DNA of 64,000 nucleotides from Candidatus Nanoarchaeia archaeon (GCA_028716945.1 JAQUOT010000002.1:1-64000), one strand, 5' to 3'; counted from the first letter of the stretch, positions 50,191 through 59,610 are shown. Numbers and translations are program-made. The notes: generated from the letters alone by a model not told the origin.

Positions 50191-51137
50191 ATTTTAATGT
50201 CTAAACTATTTTTATTTTGTAAAGAAAATAATTCATTTCCAAGACCTTTACCCATAAAGTAAAAAGATTCTGAACTAACACCTCTTAAAATATCTATTAA
50301 ACTTACAGGTTCTTTGTATTCTACTAATTTTGCTTCGGAAATATTTGCTAATTGCTTAGTAATATTTACAGCGTATTCTTTATCTCCGAGATAATCTATT
50401 AATTTTAAATCTTTAGCATCTTTTCCTAAATAAACCATTCCTGTTGCTAATCCTTTAACAGTATTCTTATCTAAATTTCTATTTTTAGAAACTTGTTCAA
50501 CAAAATAATTATAAATTTCATCTATTATATTTTGCATAACTAATTTTCTTTCTGGAGTTAATTCTGTGTAAGGACTTCCAATATCTTTGTATTTTCCTGC
50601 AATTAATTGATTATAATTTACTCCATATTTTTCCATTAAACCAACATAATCTAGATAAGAACCAATTACTCCAATGCTTCCTGTAATAGACATAGGATAA
50701 GCAACAATTTTATTACAAGAACTTGCAATCCAATAAGCTCCTGATGCTCCAGTATCTTTAATAAAAGCAACAACTGGTTTTTTAGTTTTAATTGAATTAA
50801 TTTTAGTTGCAATTTCTTCTGATGCAATTACAGCTCCGCCAGGACTATTAATTTCTATTAAAATTCCTTTTATTGAATCCTCTTTTGCAGCATCTTCTAA
50901 ATAAGAATTAATTTTATCTGCAGAAACTCCGCTAGTTCCAAGATAATTACTTTCTACTCCAATTGCTCCATCAATTTTAATAACTGCAATTCTATTTTCA
51001 AAATCTACTTTTGAACCTTTACATAAACAACAAATTGCCCCAATCAATAAAATTATTCCAATAGCTAATGCAATCAACATTACTTTGAATTTAATAGAAA
51101 TTTTAGATTTATCTTTCTTTAAACCTCTTTTTTCCAT
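50187..51137 (-). CDS. sppA: Signal peptide peptidase SppA
   Basis: An N-terminal membrane helix (about 17-40) anchors a 36-kDa S49 peptidase. EINSPGGAV, SGASGAYWIASSCNKIVAYPMSITGSIGV (nucleophile Ser in TGSIG) and GKYKDIGSPY (catalytic Lys) match the short archaeal SppA with Ser-Lys dyad. It degrades cleaved signal peptides. The 3' end overlaps the helicase gene by 4 bp. Confidence 0.9.
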   Translation of the reverse strand: MEKRGLKKDKSKISIKFKVMLIALAIGIILLIGAICCLCKGSKVDFENRIAVIKIDGAIGVESNYLGTSGVSADKINSYLEDAAKEDSIKGILIEINSPGGAVIASEEIATKINSIKTKKPVVAFIKDTGASGAYWIASSCNKIVAYPMSITGSIGVIGSYLDYVGLMEKYGVNYNQLIAGKYKDIGSPYTELTPERKLVMQNIIDEIYNYFVEQVSKNRNLDKNTVKGLATGMVYLGKDAKDLKLIDYLGDKEYAVNITKQLANISEAKLVEYKEPVSLIDILRGVSSESFYFMGKGLGNELFSLQNKNSLDIKI

Positions 51138-51179
51138 GTATAAAATAAAAGAAATAACTATTTAAAATTATTGTTTATT

Positions 51180-51503
51180 CTAAAATTTGAATAATCTTTC
51201 ATAATCTTTGTGATCCATCCAGGATAAAACTATTGCTAACACTTCAACTTTTGTAGGAGTGGCAATTGTATACAATAATCTCCATCCGTCCCTCAAATCA
51301 TAAATCCATAAATTGTTTATATTATATTTTTGAATGTATTCTTTTGGAATTAATTTTTTCTTAACATTTCTTCCACAAAAAATATCTTTTGCAATCTCAT
51401 TTCTTGCTTTCTGCAATTCTTCATAAAGTTCTTTGTCTATATCTTTTAATTTATCAAATAGCTCTTTTAAATTTTTATTAACAAACCTTATTTCTCCTTC
51501 CAT
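51180..51503 (-). CDS. RelE/ParE-like toxin
   Basis: The 107-residue protein has the RelE-fold pattern: an N-terminal helix pair, IPKEYIQKYNINNLWIYDLRDGWRLLYTI and a terminal strand LAIVLSWMDHKDYERLF. It resembles archaeal RelE members. It overlaps the upstream gene by 16 bp, typical of antitoxin-toxin order. Probably an mRNA interferase. Confidence 0.65.
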   Translation of the reverse strand: MEGEIRFVNKNLKELFDKLKDIDKELYEELQKARNEIAKDIFCGRNVKKKLIPKEYIQKYNINNLWIYDLRDGWRLLYTIATPTKVEVLAIVLSWMDHKDYERLFKF

Positions 51504-51793
51504 GCTAAATCCCCTCTTTCTTTATATTTTCTTCCTAGTTCAGGACTCCAGATATAAACAACATATCCTTCTTTATCAAAAGCTATTTTATTTATGCTTT
51601 CCAAATATTCTATAATCACTTGAAAAGTCTGCCACATTACTTTTTTTGGCAAATTTTTAAATAATTCTGTTTTTTTATATTCTCCGCTGTTCTCTTCTAT
51701 GAACTTTTCAACCATTAACACCGTTTGAAGCGTAGGAGATCTAGCAACTTCATTTAATTCAATATAACTTTTTTGTTTTGATAAGACTTGCAT
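51488..51793 (-). CDS. Antitoxin-like partner of the RelE-type toxin
   Basis: The 101-residue protein has an all-helical, winged-helix-like segment (LQTVLMVEKFIEENSGEYKKTELFKNL, FQVIIEYLESINKIAFDKEGYVVYIW). It lies directly upstream of and overlaps the toxin gene. Its own upstream region has a TATA-like stretch at about 51820. Antitoxin role inferred from position. Confidence 0.55.
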   Translation of the reverse strand: MQVLSKQKSYIELNEVARSPTLQTVLMVEKFIEENSGEYKKTELFKNLPKKVMWQTFQVIIEYLESINKIAFDKEGYVVYIWSPELGRKYKERGDLAWKEK

Positions 51794-51882
51794 TTTATAA
51801 TATCAATTGATATGACTATATAAATCTTTCTGTTTTAGATATTAACAATAAGTCTTAAATTCTTAATGTGTAATATTTAATT

Positions 51883-53535
51883 ATGAAAGAAGATAAAAAA
51901 GTAAAAAAAGCTTTAATTGAAATAAAAAGGAAGCTAGCTAAGAAGTATTCTCTTAATAAATTGCCTTCTAATATTGAAATTTTAAATTATCTGACTGAAA
52001 AACCAAAAGATATTATTACAAAACCAACAAGAACAATTTCTGGAGTAGCTCCTATCGCTGTAATGACAAAACCTTTTGAATGTCCTCATGTTAAATCTGG
52101 AGTCGGTCCTTGCATCATGTGTCCTGGAGGTCCAAAATCTTTCTTCGGTGATATTCCACAGTCTTATACAGGAAAAGAACCTGCTACAATGAGAGCTGTA
52201 AGAAACAAATTTGATCCTTATTTACAGGTTTTTAATAGATTAGAACAATATGTTTTATTGAATCAGAATTTTGATAAAGTTGAAATTATAATTATGGGTG
52301 GAACTTTCCCAAGTTATCCTGAAAAATATCAAAAAGAATTTGTTTATTACATTTTTAAAGCACTAAATGATTTTTCTAAAATGTTTTTTGTTAAAGATAA
52401 ATTTGATTTTGTTAAATTTAAAAAATTCTTTGAACTTCCTGGAAATGTTCATGATATTAAAAGAGCAAAAAAAGTTCAAGTTAAAGTTTTAAAATTAAAA
52501 GGAAAATCTAGCTTAGAAAAAGAACAATTAAAAAATGAAACTGCTAAAGTTAGATGCGTTGCGCTTTGTATAGAAACAAGGCCTGATTATTGCAAAGAAG
52601 AAAATATTAATTTAATGTTAAAGTTAGGTTGTACAAGAGTAGAACTAGGTTTACAATCTATTTACAATGATGTTCTTGATAAAATTAATCGTGGGCATAA
52701 AATAGAAGATACAATTAGAGCAACACAATTACTTAAAGATTCTTTTTTAAAAGTAACTTATCATATAATGCCTGGACTTCCAGAATCTGATAAAAAAAGA
52801 GATATTAAAATGTTTAAAGAATTGTTTTCTAATGAAGATTTCAAGCCAGATATGCTAAAAATTTATCCTTGTATGGTTTTGAAAGGAACAAAATTATATA
52901 ATCTATGGAAAGCTGGTAAATTTAAAGCAATTACAACAGAACAAGCAGCAGAAGAAATTTGTGAATTAAAAAGAATTGTTCCTAAATGGGTTAGAATATC
53001 TAGAATACAAAGGGATATTAGTATTTATGCAACAGAGTCTGGAGTTGGAATTACAAACTTGAGACAATATGTTAATGATATGTGTATTAAAAAAAGAATA
53101 AATTGTAAATGTATAAGATGTAAAGAACCAAGAGATAAAGAGATAGATTGGAATAATGTTAAATTACTAAGGCAAGATTACGAAGCTTCTAACGGAAAAG
53201 AGATTTTTTTATCTTTTGAAGATGTTAAAAATGATATTTTGTTAGGATTTTGTAGATTAAGAATTCCTTACAAACCTTTTAGAAAAGAAATAACAAAAGA
53301 TAGTGCTGGAATAAGAGAATTACATGTTTATGGAGAAGCCGTAGAAATTGGAAAATCTGGAGAAATACAACACAAAGGATTAGGAAAACAATTGATGTTG
53401 GAAGCAGAAAGAATTGCTAAAAAAGAATTTAATATTAAGAAATTATTTGTAATATCTGGAATTGGTGTAAGAAAATATTATAAAAATAAATTAGGATATA
53501 AAAAAGAGGGACCTTATATGGTTAAGGAATTATAA
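51883..53535 (+). CDS. elp3: Elp3, tRNA U34 carboxymethylation enzyme
   Basis: The 550-residue protein combines a radical SAM domain with the Elp3-type cysteines Cys67, Cys77 and Cys80 (C-x9-C-x2-C) and a C-terminal GNAT acetyltransferase domain (HKGLGKQLMLEAERIAKKE, about 490-545). A zinc-type cluster NCKCIRCKEPRDKE lies between. It installs cm5-type modifications at wobble uridine from acetyl-CoA. Length and domains are standard for archaeal Elp3. Confidence 0.95.
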   Translation: MKEDKKVKKALIEIKRKLAKKYSLNKLPSNIEILNYLTEKPKDIITKPTRTISGVAPIAVMTKPFECPHVKSGVGPCIMCPGGPKSFFGDIPQSYTGKEPATMRAVRNKFDPYLQVFNRLEQYVLLNQNFDKVEIIIMGGTFPSYPEKYQKEFVYYIFKALNDFSKMFFVKDKFDFVKFKKFFELPGNVHDIKRAKKVQVKVLKLKGKSSLEKEQLKNETAKVRCVALCIETRPDYCKEENINLMLKLGCTRVELGLQSIYNDVLDKINRGHKIEDTIRATQLLKDSFLKVTYHIMPGLPESDKKRDIKMFKELFSNEDFKPDMLKIYPCMVLKGTKLYNLWKAGKFKAITTEQAAEEICELKRIVPKWVRISRIQRDISIYATESGVGITNLRQYVNDMCIKKRINCKCIRCKEPRDKEIDWNNVKLLRQDYEASNGKEIFLSFEDVKNDILLGFCRLRIPYKPFRKEITKDSAGIRELHVYGEAVEIGKSGEIQHKGLGKQLMLEAERIAKKEFNIKKLFVISGIGVRKYYKNKLGYKKEGPYMVKEL

Positions 53536-53536
53536 A

Positions 53537-53821
53537 ATGGCAGTTAACTTTAAACAATTATGCAATAAATGTAAGAAGAATTATGTAGTTACAAATTATA
53601 AATCAACTTATGTTATTTGTTATGATTGCCAAAAAGAGGATTTAAAAAAAGAAATAAAAGATCCTAAAATGAAAAAATTATTTGATTTGCCAGAAGAATG
53701 GTATAAAGAAAGTTCTTTTTTAAGAAGTGTAAAATTATATTATTTAAAATTTGGAACAATAACAGAAAAACAATTGGAATATTTTAAAAAAGCAGTAGAC
53801 AAAATGAAGGAAAAATCATAA
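53537..53821 (+). CDS. Zinc-ribbon protein downstream of elp3
   Basis: The 94-residue protein has CNKCKKNYVV...VICYDC (two CxxC pairs) followed by a helical region (DLPEEWYKESSFLRSVKLYYLKFG). It starts one base after elp3 and is probably co-transcribed. Similar short zinc proteins follow elp3-like genes in DPANN genomes, to my recollection. Function unknown. Confidence 0.6.
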   Translation: MAVNFKQLCNKCKKNYVVTNYKSTYVICYDCQKEDLKKEIKDPKMKKLFDLPEEWYKESSFLRSVKLYYLKFGTITEKQLEYFKKAVDKMKEKS

Positions 53822-55510
53822 AGTTCCTTGTTTGCTCCAACCCATAACATATCTTTTCTTTAATCTAGCAATTTTTATTGGTTTATTATCTAAAATATTT
53901 CTATAAATTTGTAAAACTTCTTCTAAATTCTCTTCGGTATCTATATATAATTGATTTATTCCTGCTTTTAGAATATAAGATATCTGATTAAACAATCCCA
54001 GTTCTTTTTCATTTAAAATTTCAACACCATTATATATTTTTTTAATCTCAAAATTAAATCCTTTTTCATCTTTTACTTTTTGTTCTTTTAAATCATGAGC
54101 CAAAGTCATTAATCTTATCTTTCCATGAACAAAAACAATAAAATCTTTATTTTTAAAATATTCAAGTTCTCTTAGTTTAAGTTCTTGAGAAATAATTGGT
54201 TTTGCACCTAATTTATTATAGTAATTTAATTGTAAATCATTAAAACAATTGGAATTATTATCTAAAATAATAGGCAAATTAAGATTTAAATTTAAAATTC
54301 CTAAATTTCCTGCAACTAATCCATCTGGAGAAACTTCTTTTATTCTTTTAGCTATATTATCTAAATCCGAATCAAACATTATTCTTGGAGTGAGTGCATA
54401 AAGAGGTTTTTTAACTTTAATTTTATTAAAATCTTTATGAAATAAATCTAAAACAATAATATCTGCGTATTTTTCTGCAATTAATGCATCTTTTTCATTG
54501 TAAACTCTAACTATTAGTTGTTTTCCTGAAGAATTTTTCTCTTTTATTTTTATTTCTTTTAAATTTGATTTTCTTTTTATATTTATAGATTTTAAATTTA
54601 CTTTGTATTCTTTCTCTTGAATATTTATCTCTTTTAAAACTTGATTTGGGTTAAAAATAAACTCATTCTCAAATTTTCCTTGAGTAAACTCTCTAAAAAA
54701 GGAATTTTTCAAATCACTTCTCATTTTTTCAGTTATATTGAATTTTTTATCATAAAAAGAATCAATAGCTTTTCTATAAATAGAATTTACTGTAGCAACA
54801 TAATATGGATTTCTCATTCTACCTTCAATTTTTAAAGAATCTATACCTAAATTTATTATTTCAGGAAGTTTATCAATTAAACAAAGATCTTTTGTTGAAA
54901 ATAAATATAAATTATCATATAATTTTCTGCAAGGTTGAGCACATTTTCCTCTATTTCCAGATCTTCCTCCAAGCAAACTAGAAAAATAACAAGAACCAGA
55001 AACACAAGCACATAAAGCACCATGAATAAATATTTCAAGTTCTTTATTATAATTTTTTCTTAATAATTTAATATTCTCTTTAGTTAATTCTCTAGCAAGA
55101 TTTATTCTATTTATATTTGAAAATAAATTTGCATGTGCAGAATTCATAACTCCTGCTTGCGTAGATAAATGAATATGTAAATCTGGAAAACTTTCTTTAA
55201 TTATTTCTATAAAACTTGGATCTTGAATGATTACTGAATCTATTCCTTGTTCATAAGCATATTTTAACTGTTCAAAAAATTCTTTTAATTCTGAATTCTT
55301 TACTAGAGTGTTCATAGTCAGATAAAGTTTAACATTATTAGACTTGCAAATCTTAACTGCTTCTTTCAAATAATCTTTATTGAAATTAGTTGCATATTCT
55401 CTTGCATTGAATTTATTCATTCCAAGATAAACAGAATCTGCTCCAGAAGAAACCGCAGCTTTTAAAGTACCTAAAGATCCAGCAGGAGCCAATAGTTCTA
55501 TTTTTTTCAT
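53816..55510 (-). CDS. Peptidase U32-family protein (RlhA-like)
   Basis: The 564-residue protein starts ELLAPAGSLGTLKAAVSSGADSVYLG and has HLSTQAGVMN and the family signature EIFIHGALCACVSGSCYFSSLLGGRSGNRGKCAQPCR, with the cysteines used in U32 proteins. Relatives include RlhA (23S rRNA hydroxylation) and collagenase-like peptidases. A hydroxylation or RNA-modification role is more likely than proteolysis. The C-terminal 250 residues match longer members. Confidence 0.88.
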   Translation of the reverse strand: MKKIELLAPAGSLGTLKAAVSSGADSVYLGMNKFNAREYATNFNKDYLKEAVKICKSNNVKLYLTMNTLVKNSELKEFFEQLKYAYEQGIDSVIIQDPSFIEIIKESFPDLHIHLSTQAGVMNSAHANLFSNINRINLARELTKENIKLLRKNYNKELEIFIHGALCACVSGSCYFSSLLGGRSGNRGKCAQPCRKLYDNLYLFSTKDLCLIDKLPEIINLGIDSLKIEGRMRNPYYVATVNSIYRKAIDSFYDKKFNITEKMRSDLKNSFFREFTQGKFENEFIFNPNQVLKEINIQEKEYKVNLKSINIKRKSNLKEIKIKEKNSSGKQLIVRVYNEKDALIAEKYADIIVLDLFHKDFNKIKVKKPLYALTPRIMFDSDLDNIAKRIKEVSPDGLVAGNLGILNLNLNLPIILDNNSNCFNDLQLNYYNKLGAKPIISQELKLRELEYFKNKDFIVFVHGKIRLMTLAHDLKEQKVKDEKGFNFEIKKIYNGVEILNEKELGLFNQISYILKAGINQLYIDTEENLEEVLQIYRNILDNKPIKIARLKKRYVMGWSKQGTL

Positions 55511-55566
55511 AAATTAAAAACGGAGATTGAGCTTAAAAAATTAACTAATCCAAAGAAAAGTATTAT

Positions 55567-56156
55567 TTATTTGTCGATTAAACTTTGTTTTTCTTTTGGT
55601 TCTTTTAAATAATTTCCAATAAGTGCATTTAATGAGGTCTGGGGAAACGTATATTCTTTAATTTTTTCTCTTGGAAAATATGCTCCTAAAATTGCCTGGC
55701 CTATAATGCTGAAGCAGACATTAATCCTATTAAATATGGATTAAATCTTTTATCTTTTTGCATAATTTCCGCATTCCAACTTTCTGGAGCCACCATTGAT
55801 TTTTGTGGAACTTGTTCAATTTTTTCAATTATTGCTCTAGCTATAAAATAAAAATCATCATCAAAATTTTTTTCTAAAGATTGTTCATGCTCATTTAAAG
55901 ATGGATTTTTTAATTCCATTTCATATAATCTTAATTGTATCGGATCTAATCCAGCGATTGATTTTTGTGGGACTTGTTCAATGTGTTCTGTTTCTTCTCT
56001 GTCCATAAAATAATTATCATCTTTTACAGAAGGGCGAATCCAATATTTATTTGAAGGAGATGAATTTTCTTTTTCCATTTCTCCTAATCTCTCTTGTATA
56101 ATGTCGTCCTTTCTGAAGAGACCTCTGAATGTTTTTTGTTTCGAATAATTCATCAT
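55567..56156 (-). pseudogene. Frameshifted member of a paralogous family (IEQVPQKS repeats)
   Basis: The frame ends after 151 residues at 55701 (LIGLMSASAL), but shifting by one base gives a protein-like continuation, IIGQAILGAYFPREKIKEYT and more, to a stop at 55567-55569. One lost A in GCA-TTATAGG would explain it. The N-terminal part contains IEQVPQKSIAG-LDPIQLRLYEME and IEQVPQKSMVAPESWN, shared with the gene at 57577. The function is not recognised. It may be a pseudogene or use a -1 frameshift. Confidence 0.6.
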
Positions 56157-56213
56157 TTTTAATTAATATTTATGAGTAAAACTTATATATAAATCTTTCT
56201 ATTTTGTAACTAC
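56154..56213 (-). repeat. 60-bp promoter-leader repeat, copy 1
   Basis: These 60 bp, from the start codon upstream, are identical to 58488-58547. The minus strand contains the TATA-like GATTTATATATAAG about 28-40 bp before the ATG. Flanking sequence further upstream is unrelated. Confidence 0.9.
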
Positions 56214-56296
56214 ACCAAAGTAACAATTAAAACCCATTAAATAAAGCTTTTATCTCAACAAAAACCTTTATAAACATAATATTTCTTAAAATTAAA

Positions 56297-56587
56297 ATGG
56301 TAAACAGAACTGGTGGATTTAGGTTTAAAACAAGAAACAAGCTTAAAAAATCTATAAAAGAAAAAGGTAAAATTAGCTTAACCAAGTATTTTCAAATTCT
56401 AAAAACAGGAGATAAAGTATGTTTAAGTGCAGAACCTTCTTATCAAAAAGGAATGTTCTTTCCAAGATATCAAGGAAGAATGGGTACTATTACAGGTAAG
56501 AGAGGCAATTGCTATGAAGTTGAAGTTTATGATAGAACAAAAAAGAAGTTATTTATAGTACATCCTATTCATTTAAAGAAGCTTTAA
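56297..56587 (+). CDS. rpl21e: Ribosomal protein eL21
   Basis: The 96-residue protein matches eL21: N-terminal NRTGGFRFKTRNKLKKS, LTKYFQIL, KTGDKVCLSAEPSYQKGM, RYQGRMGTITGKRG and a C-terminal HPIHLKKL. First gene of an eL21-rpoF-DUF655 operon typical of archaea. Confidence 0.94.
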   Translation: MVNRTGGFRFKTRNKLKKSIKEKGKISLTKYFQILKTGDKVCLSAEPSYQKGMFFPRYQGRMGTITGKRGNCYEVEVYDRTKKKLFIVHPIHLKKL

Positions 56588-56588
56588 A

Positions 56589-56918
56589 ATGGTAAATATA
56601 GATGTTATAGAAGAAAAGCCATTATCTATGGCAGAAGTGAAAGAGAAGTTAGCTAATGATAAAGAGCTTACTCCAAGAGGAACAAAAACACTTGAATACC
56701 TAAAAGCTACCTCTCTTATAAAATCAAACAAGGCAGAAGAGTTAAAAGAAAAGCTTAAAAACTTAGATATACAAAGATTAAAAGACAAACACATTATAAA
56801 AATAATTGATATATTACCTAAAGAAATGGACAGTTTAAAAGTAATATTATCACAAGACGTAACTTTAAAACAAGAAGATTTGCAAAAAATACTGGAACTA
56901 GTGAATTCATATTCATAA
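56589..56918 (+). CDS. rpoF: RNA polymerase subunit Rpo4 (RpoF)
   Basis: The 109-residue protein has the archaeal RpoF/Rpb4 pattern (EKPLSMAEVKEKLANDKELTPRGTKTLEYL, then the HRDC-like DILPKEMDSLKVILSQDVTLKQEDLQKILELV). It forms the polymerase stalk with Rpo7. It starts one base after eL21. Confidence 0.88.
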   Translation: MVNIDVIEEKPLSMAEVKEKLANDKELTPRGTKTLEYLKATSLIKSNKAEELKEKLKNLDIQRLKDKHIIKIIDILPKEMDSLKVILSQDVTLKQEDLQKILELVNSYS

Positions 56919-56973
56919 GGGTTAACAATGTTATTACAAAATAATCAAAACATAAAAGAAGAAAAAAACTACC

Positions 56974-57522
56974 ATGAAGAAAGAAGAATATGCGATAGTA
57001 TTAGACTATTTGCCGAATGGTTACCCATTCGACACAAGGCCAATGCACAAAAAGACTGCAATAGCCTTAGCTATAGGTAAAACTTCATTTGTTCTATTAG
57101 AATTAGTTCCAAAAAAAGACCAGTTTTTACAATCTCATGAAGAAGTTTATATTGGAGAAGGAAAGAGAGATAAGATACATCATGTTATTGGAAGAATAAA
57201 TTCTGATAAATTAACTGAAACTGCAAGATCAGAATTGGGTTTTATTGTTTCTGAATTAGTAGCTAAGAATAAAGAAAGATTTGTTAATTTCTTTAATACA
57301 GCAGCTCCTATTAATGTTAGAAGACATCAGATAGAATTATTGCCTGGAATAGGTAAAAAACATATGATGGAAATCTTAGATGAACGTGAAAAAGAACCTT
57401 TCAAAGATTTTGAAGATCTTAAAACAAGAGTAAAATTAATGCCAGATCCTGAAAAATTAATTGTTAAAAGAATATTACAAGAACTGGATGGTCTAGAAAA
57501 GTATTATTTATTTGTAGGTTAA
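56974..57522 (+). CDS. DUF655-family RNA-binding protein
   Basis: The 182-residue protein has the OB-type N-terminus (EYAIVLDYLPNGYPFD..., FVLLELVPKKDQ, VYIGEGKRDKIHHVIGRI) and a C-terminal helix-hairpin-helix (HQIELLPGIGKKHMMEILDEREKEPF). In archaea it lies after rpoF and near the dimethyladenosine transferase gene. Probably a ribosome- or RNA-associated factor. Confidence 0.85.
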   Translation: MKKEEYAIVLDYLPNGYPFDTRPMHKKTAIALAIGKTSFVLLELVPKKDQFLQSHEEVYIGEGKRDKIHHVIGRINSDKLTETARSELGFIVSELVAKNKERFVNFFNTAAPINVRRHQIELLPGIGKKHMMEILDEREKEPFKDFEDLKTRVKLMPDPEKLIVKRILQELDGLEKYYLFVG

Positions 57523-57576
57523 ATTATTTTTAGAATTAATTTTATTTTGTAGGATAATGATTTTTAATTTTTTTTA

Positions 57577-58218
57577 TTAAAAAGACAATTTATACTCTTC
57601 TTCTTTAAAGGGTTTTTTAGGAATTTTCTTAGGAATATTTTTATCTCCTTCAAATATTGGTAATCCTATTTTTGTTATACTATCTAACTCAAATTCTGGT
57701 TCCATGTTGGTACCAGGTATAACCATAGGACCTTTTTTATTCTCTTTTAAAAGTTGAGAATATTTGGCTCTTTCTTCTTTCTCTTCTAGATACATGGCTA
57801 GGATATTATTTGGAGAAGAATCTTTTTCTATTTTTATAAAATTTGGTTCCTCTTTAAATTGAGATAGAATACGATACATTTCACCTCTTAATACTCTACT
57901 TTTAAGATCTACTCCGGGTTCTTCTTTAATGGGTAAAGGATATTTTTCTATGATTGTTTCTTTTGCTTTATTAAGTTTTTTTAAAATAGAATTGTAATAA
58001 ATATTATCTTCTAAATATTGTGTTCTTTCCTCATTCCAACTTTCTGGAGCCACCATTGATTTTTGTGGAACTTGTTCAATTGTATGATAGTTTCTTCTAC
58101 TCCAAAAATAAAAAGCGTTACTTAATCTGCTAGCTAAAGATTGTGGGTGTTCAGTAGACTTATGTACTTCTTCCATCTCACTTAATCTTGCTTGTATAGG
58201 ATCTAATTTTTGTATCAT
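57577..58218 (-). CDS. Paralogous-family protein with IEQVPQKS motif
   Basis: The 213-residue soluble protein shares LDPIQARLSEMEE and HTIEQVPQKSMVAPESWNEE with the frameshifted gene at 55567. A stretch of nearly 50 bp (58032-58080) is identical in DNA to 55774-55822. The rest diverges. It starts 2 bp after its upstream partner, whose promoter is the identical 60-bp repeat. Function unknown; strong DNA identity suggests recent duplication or gene conversion. Confidence 0.55.
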   Translation of the reverse strand: MIQKLDPIQARLSEMEEVHKSTEHPQSLASRLSNAFYFWSRRNYHTIEQVPQKSMVAPESWNEERTQYLEDNIYYNSILKKLNKAKETIIEKYPLPIKEEPGVDLKSRVLRGEMYRILSQFKEEPNFIKIEKDSSPNNILAMYLEEKEERAKYSQLLKENKKGPMVIPGTNMEPEFELDSITKIGLPIFEGDKNIPKKIPKKPFKEEEYKLSF

Positions 58219-58220
58219 TT

Positions 58221-58490
58221 TTAATTATATTTTAGTCTTGTTAATTCAGTTATTTCTTTATCGGGATGGAAATTTCTTAAGACTTCTGCTTGTAATTTAT
58301 AATAAGCCATGAAATATTCTATATCCTGTCCAAATAATTCTTTAGTTGCTAAATCTTTTGCTCTTTCTAAAAAATGAGGTAAATTATTGAGATGCGCTAA
58401 TTTAAAATCTGGATTTAAAAGATATTTTATAGTTTCATCTAAATTCTCTGGTCCCCCAAGCATTTGTCTAAGTATTTCTCTGTTGTTCAT
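58221..58490 (-). CDS. Hypothetical protein preceding the paralogous-family gene
   Basis: The 89-residue helical protein (MNNREILRQMLGGPENLDETIKYLL...) is first in a two-gene operon driven by the 60-bp repeated promoter. It is not similar to the gene driven by the other promoter copy beyond the start codon. No family was recognised. Confidence 0.5.
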   Translation of the reverse strand: MNNREILRQMLGGPENLDETIKYLLNPDFKLAHLNNLPHFLERAKDLATKELFGQDIEYFMAYYKLQAEVLRNFHPDKEITELTRLKYN

Positions 58491-58547
58491 TTTTAATTAA
58501 TATTTATGAGTAAAACTTATATATAAATCTTTCTATTTTGTAACTAC
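58488..58547 (-). repeat. 60-bp promoter-leader repeat, copy 2
   Basis: This copy is identical to 56154-56213 from the start codon through TAACTAC on the plus strand. It contains the TATA-like GATTTATATATAAG on the minus strand, so both operons should respond alike. Confidence 0.9.
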
Positions 58548-58593
58548 TTGATAATAACAATACATTTAAATATATATTCTGCTTTAGTTTTTT

Positions 58594-59070
58594 ATGTCAA
58601 AAAACCAAGTTACTAGAATTTTAAGAAGTTATTTTCCAGTGCCATGTAGGGATAGTATAAAATTATTAGAACAAAATATTCTTTCTAATGAAATTGCAGC
58701 GCAAGAGATAGGCATTCAAAAAAGAAAATACAGATTTGAAGGACCAGATGAAGGAATTTTAAATTATGAAGTTAAAATTCATTTAGCCAATGGTAAAACT
58801 ATTGTAGTTACAGAACAAACCTGGCAACCAGAAACAGAAATGTTTTGGCCAGCAAGTAATATCGTAGACCGTTTTTGTGCAAAACCTTATAGGTCTTTTA
58901 TAGACATTGAAGAGGGCGATAAGTGGATGGGTTTAACTTATAGTGATAGTCATGCAGTAGATATATCAAGTTTTCATGCTCAGGCTTTTGGAAAATTAGA
59001 AGCTCAGTTAAAAGGCAAATCTCCTAGTGATATTCTTAATCATATGCTTGTGTATGCTCTTGAAAATTAA
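58594..59070 (+). CDS. Hypothetical protein, 158 residues
   Basis: The protein (MSKNQVTRILRSYFPVPCRDSIKLLEQ...) has a beta-rich middle (GILNYEVKIHLANGKTIVVTEQTWQPETEMFWPAS) and a helical end. TTTAAATATATATT lies about 25 bp upstream as TATA box. No family was recognised. Confidence 0.5.
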   Translation: MSKNQVTRILRSYFPVPCRDSIKLLEQNILSNEIAAQEIGIQKRKYRFEGPDEGILNYEVKIHLANGKTIVVTEQTWQPETEMFWPASNIVDRFCAKPYRSFIDIEEGDKWMGLTYSDSHAVDISSFHAQAFGKLEAQLKGKSPSDILNHMLVYALEN

Positions 59071-59132
59071 ATTTTATTATTCATTTTTAATAAACAAAAA
59101 CCTTTTTAAATAGACTAATTCTTTAAAATTTC

Positions 59133-59609
59133 ATGCAAAAAGGTAAACCAGAAGACATTAAAGCAGTGAATATTATCAGAATACTAGATACTGATTTAGA
59201 TGGTAATATGCCTATTTTTCATGCTTTATTAAAGGTTAATGGTATTAGTTTTTCTATGGCAAATGCTATTTGTACTATTTTAAATATTGATAAGACAAAA
59301 AAAGCTCAAGAATTAACTTCCCAAGATTATAAACAAATTGAAGATTTATTTGAAAATCCAGAAGGAAAAATTCCTTTGTGGATGTTAAACAGACAAAGAG
59401 ATCCTGAAACAGGAGTTAACAAACATTTAATTACAACTGATTTGAAAATGACTCACGAATTTGATATTAAAATGTTAAAGAAAATTAAATCTTACAGAGG
59501 TCTTAGACATGCTCAAGGTCAGCCTTGCAGAGGTCAAAGAACTAAATCACATTTCAGAAAGGGAACAAGTTTGGGGGTTAAGAAAGTAAAAGTAAGTAAA
59601 AAGAACTAA
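59133..59609 (+). CDS. rps13: Ribosomal protein uS13
   Basis: The 158-residue protein shows VNIIRILDTDLDGNMPIFHALLKVNGISFSMANAIC and the C-terminal YRGLRHAQGQPCRGQRTKSHFRKG of uS13. First gene of the S13-S4-S11-rpoD cluster. A TATA-like TTTTTAAATAG lies about 28 bp upstream. Confidence 0.95.
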   Translation: MQKGKPEDIKAVNIIRILDTDLDGNMPIFHALLKVNGISFSMANAICTILNIDKTKKAQELTSQDYKQIEDLFENPEGKIPLWMLNRQRDPETGVNKHLITTDLKMTHEFDIKMLKKIKSYRGLRHAQGQPCRGQRTKSHFRKGTSLGVKKVKVSKKN

Positions 59610-59610
59610 A

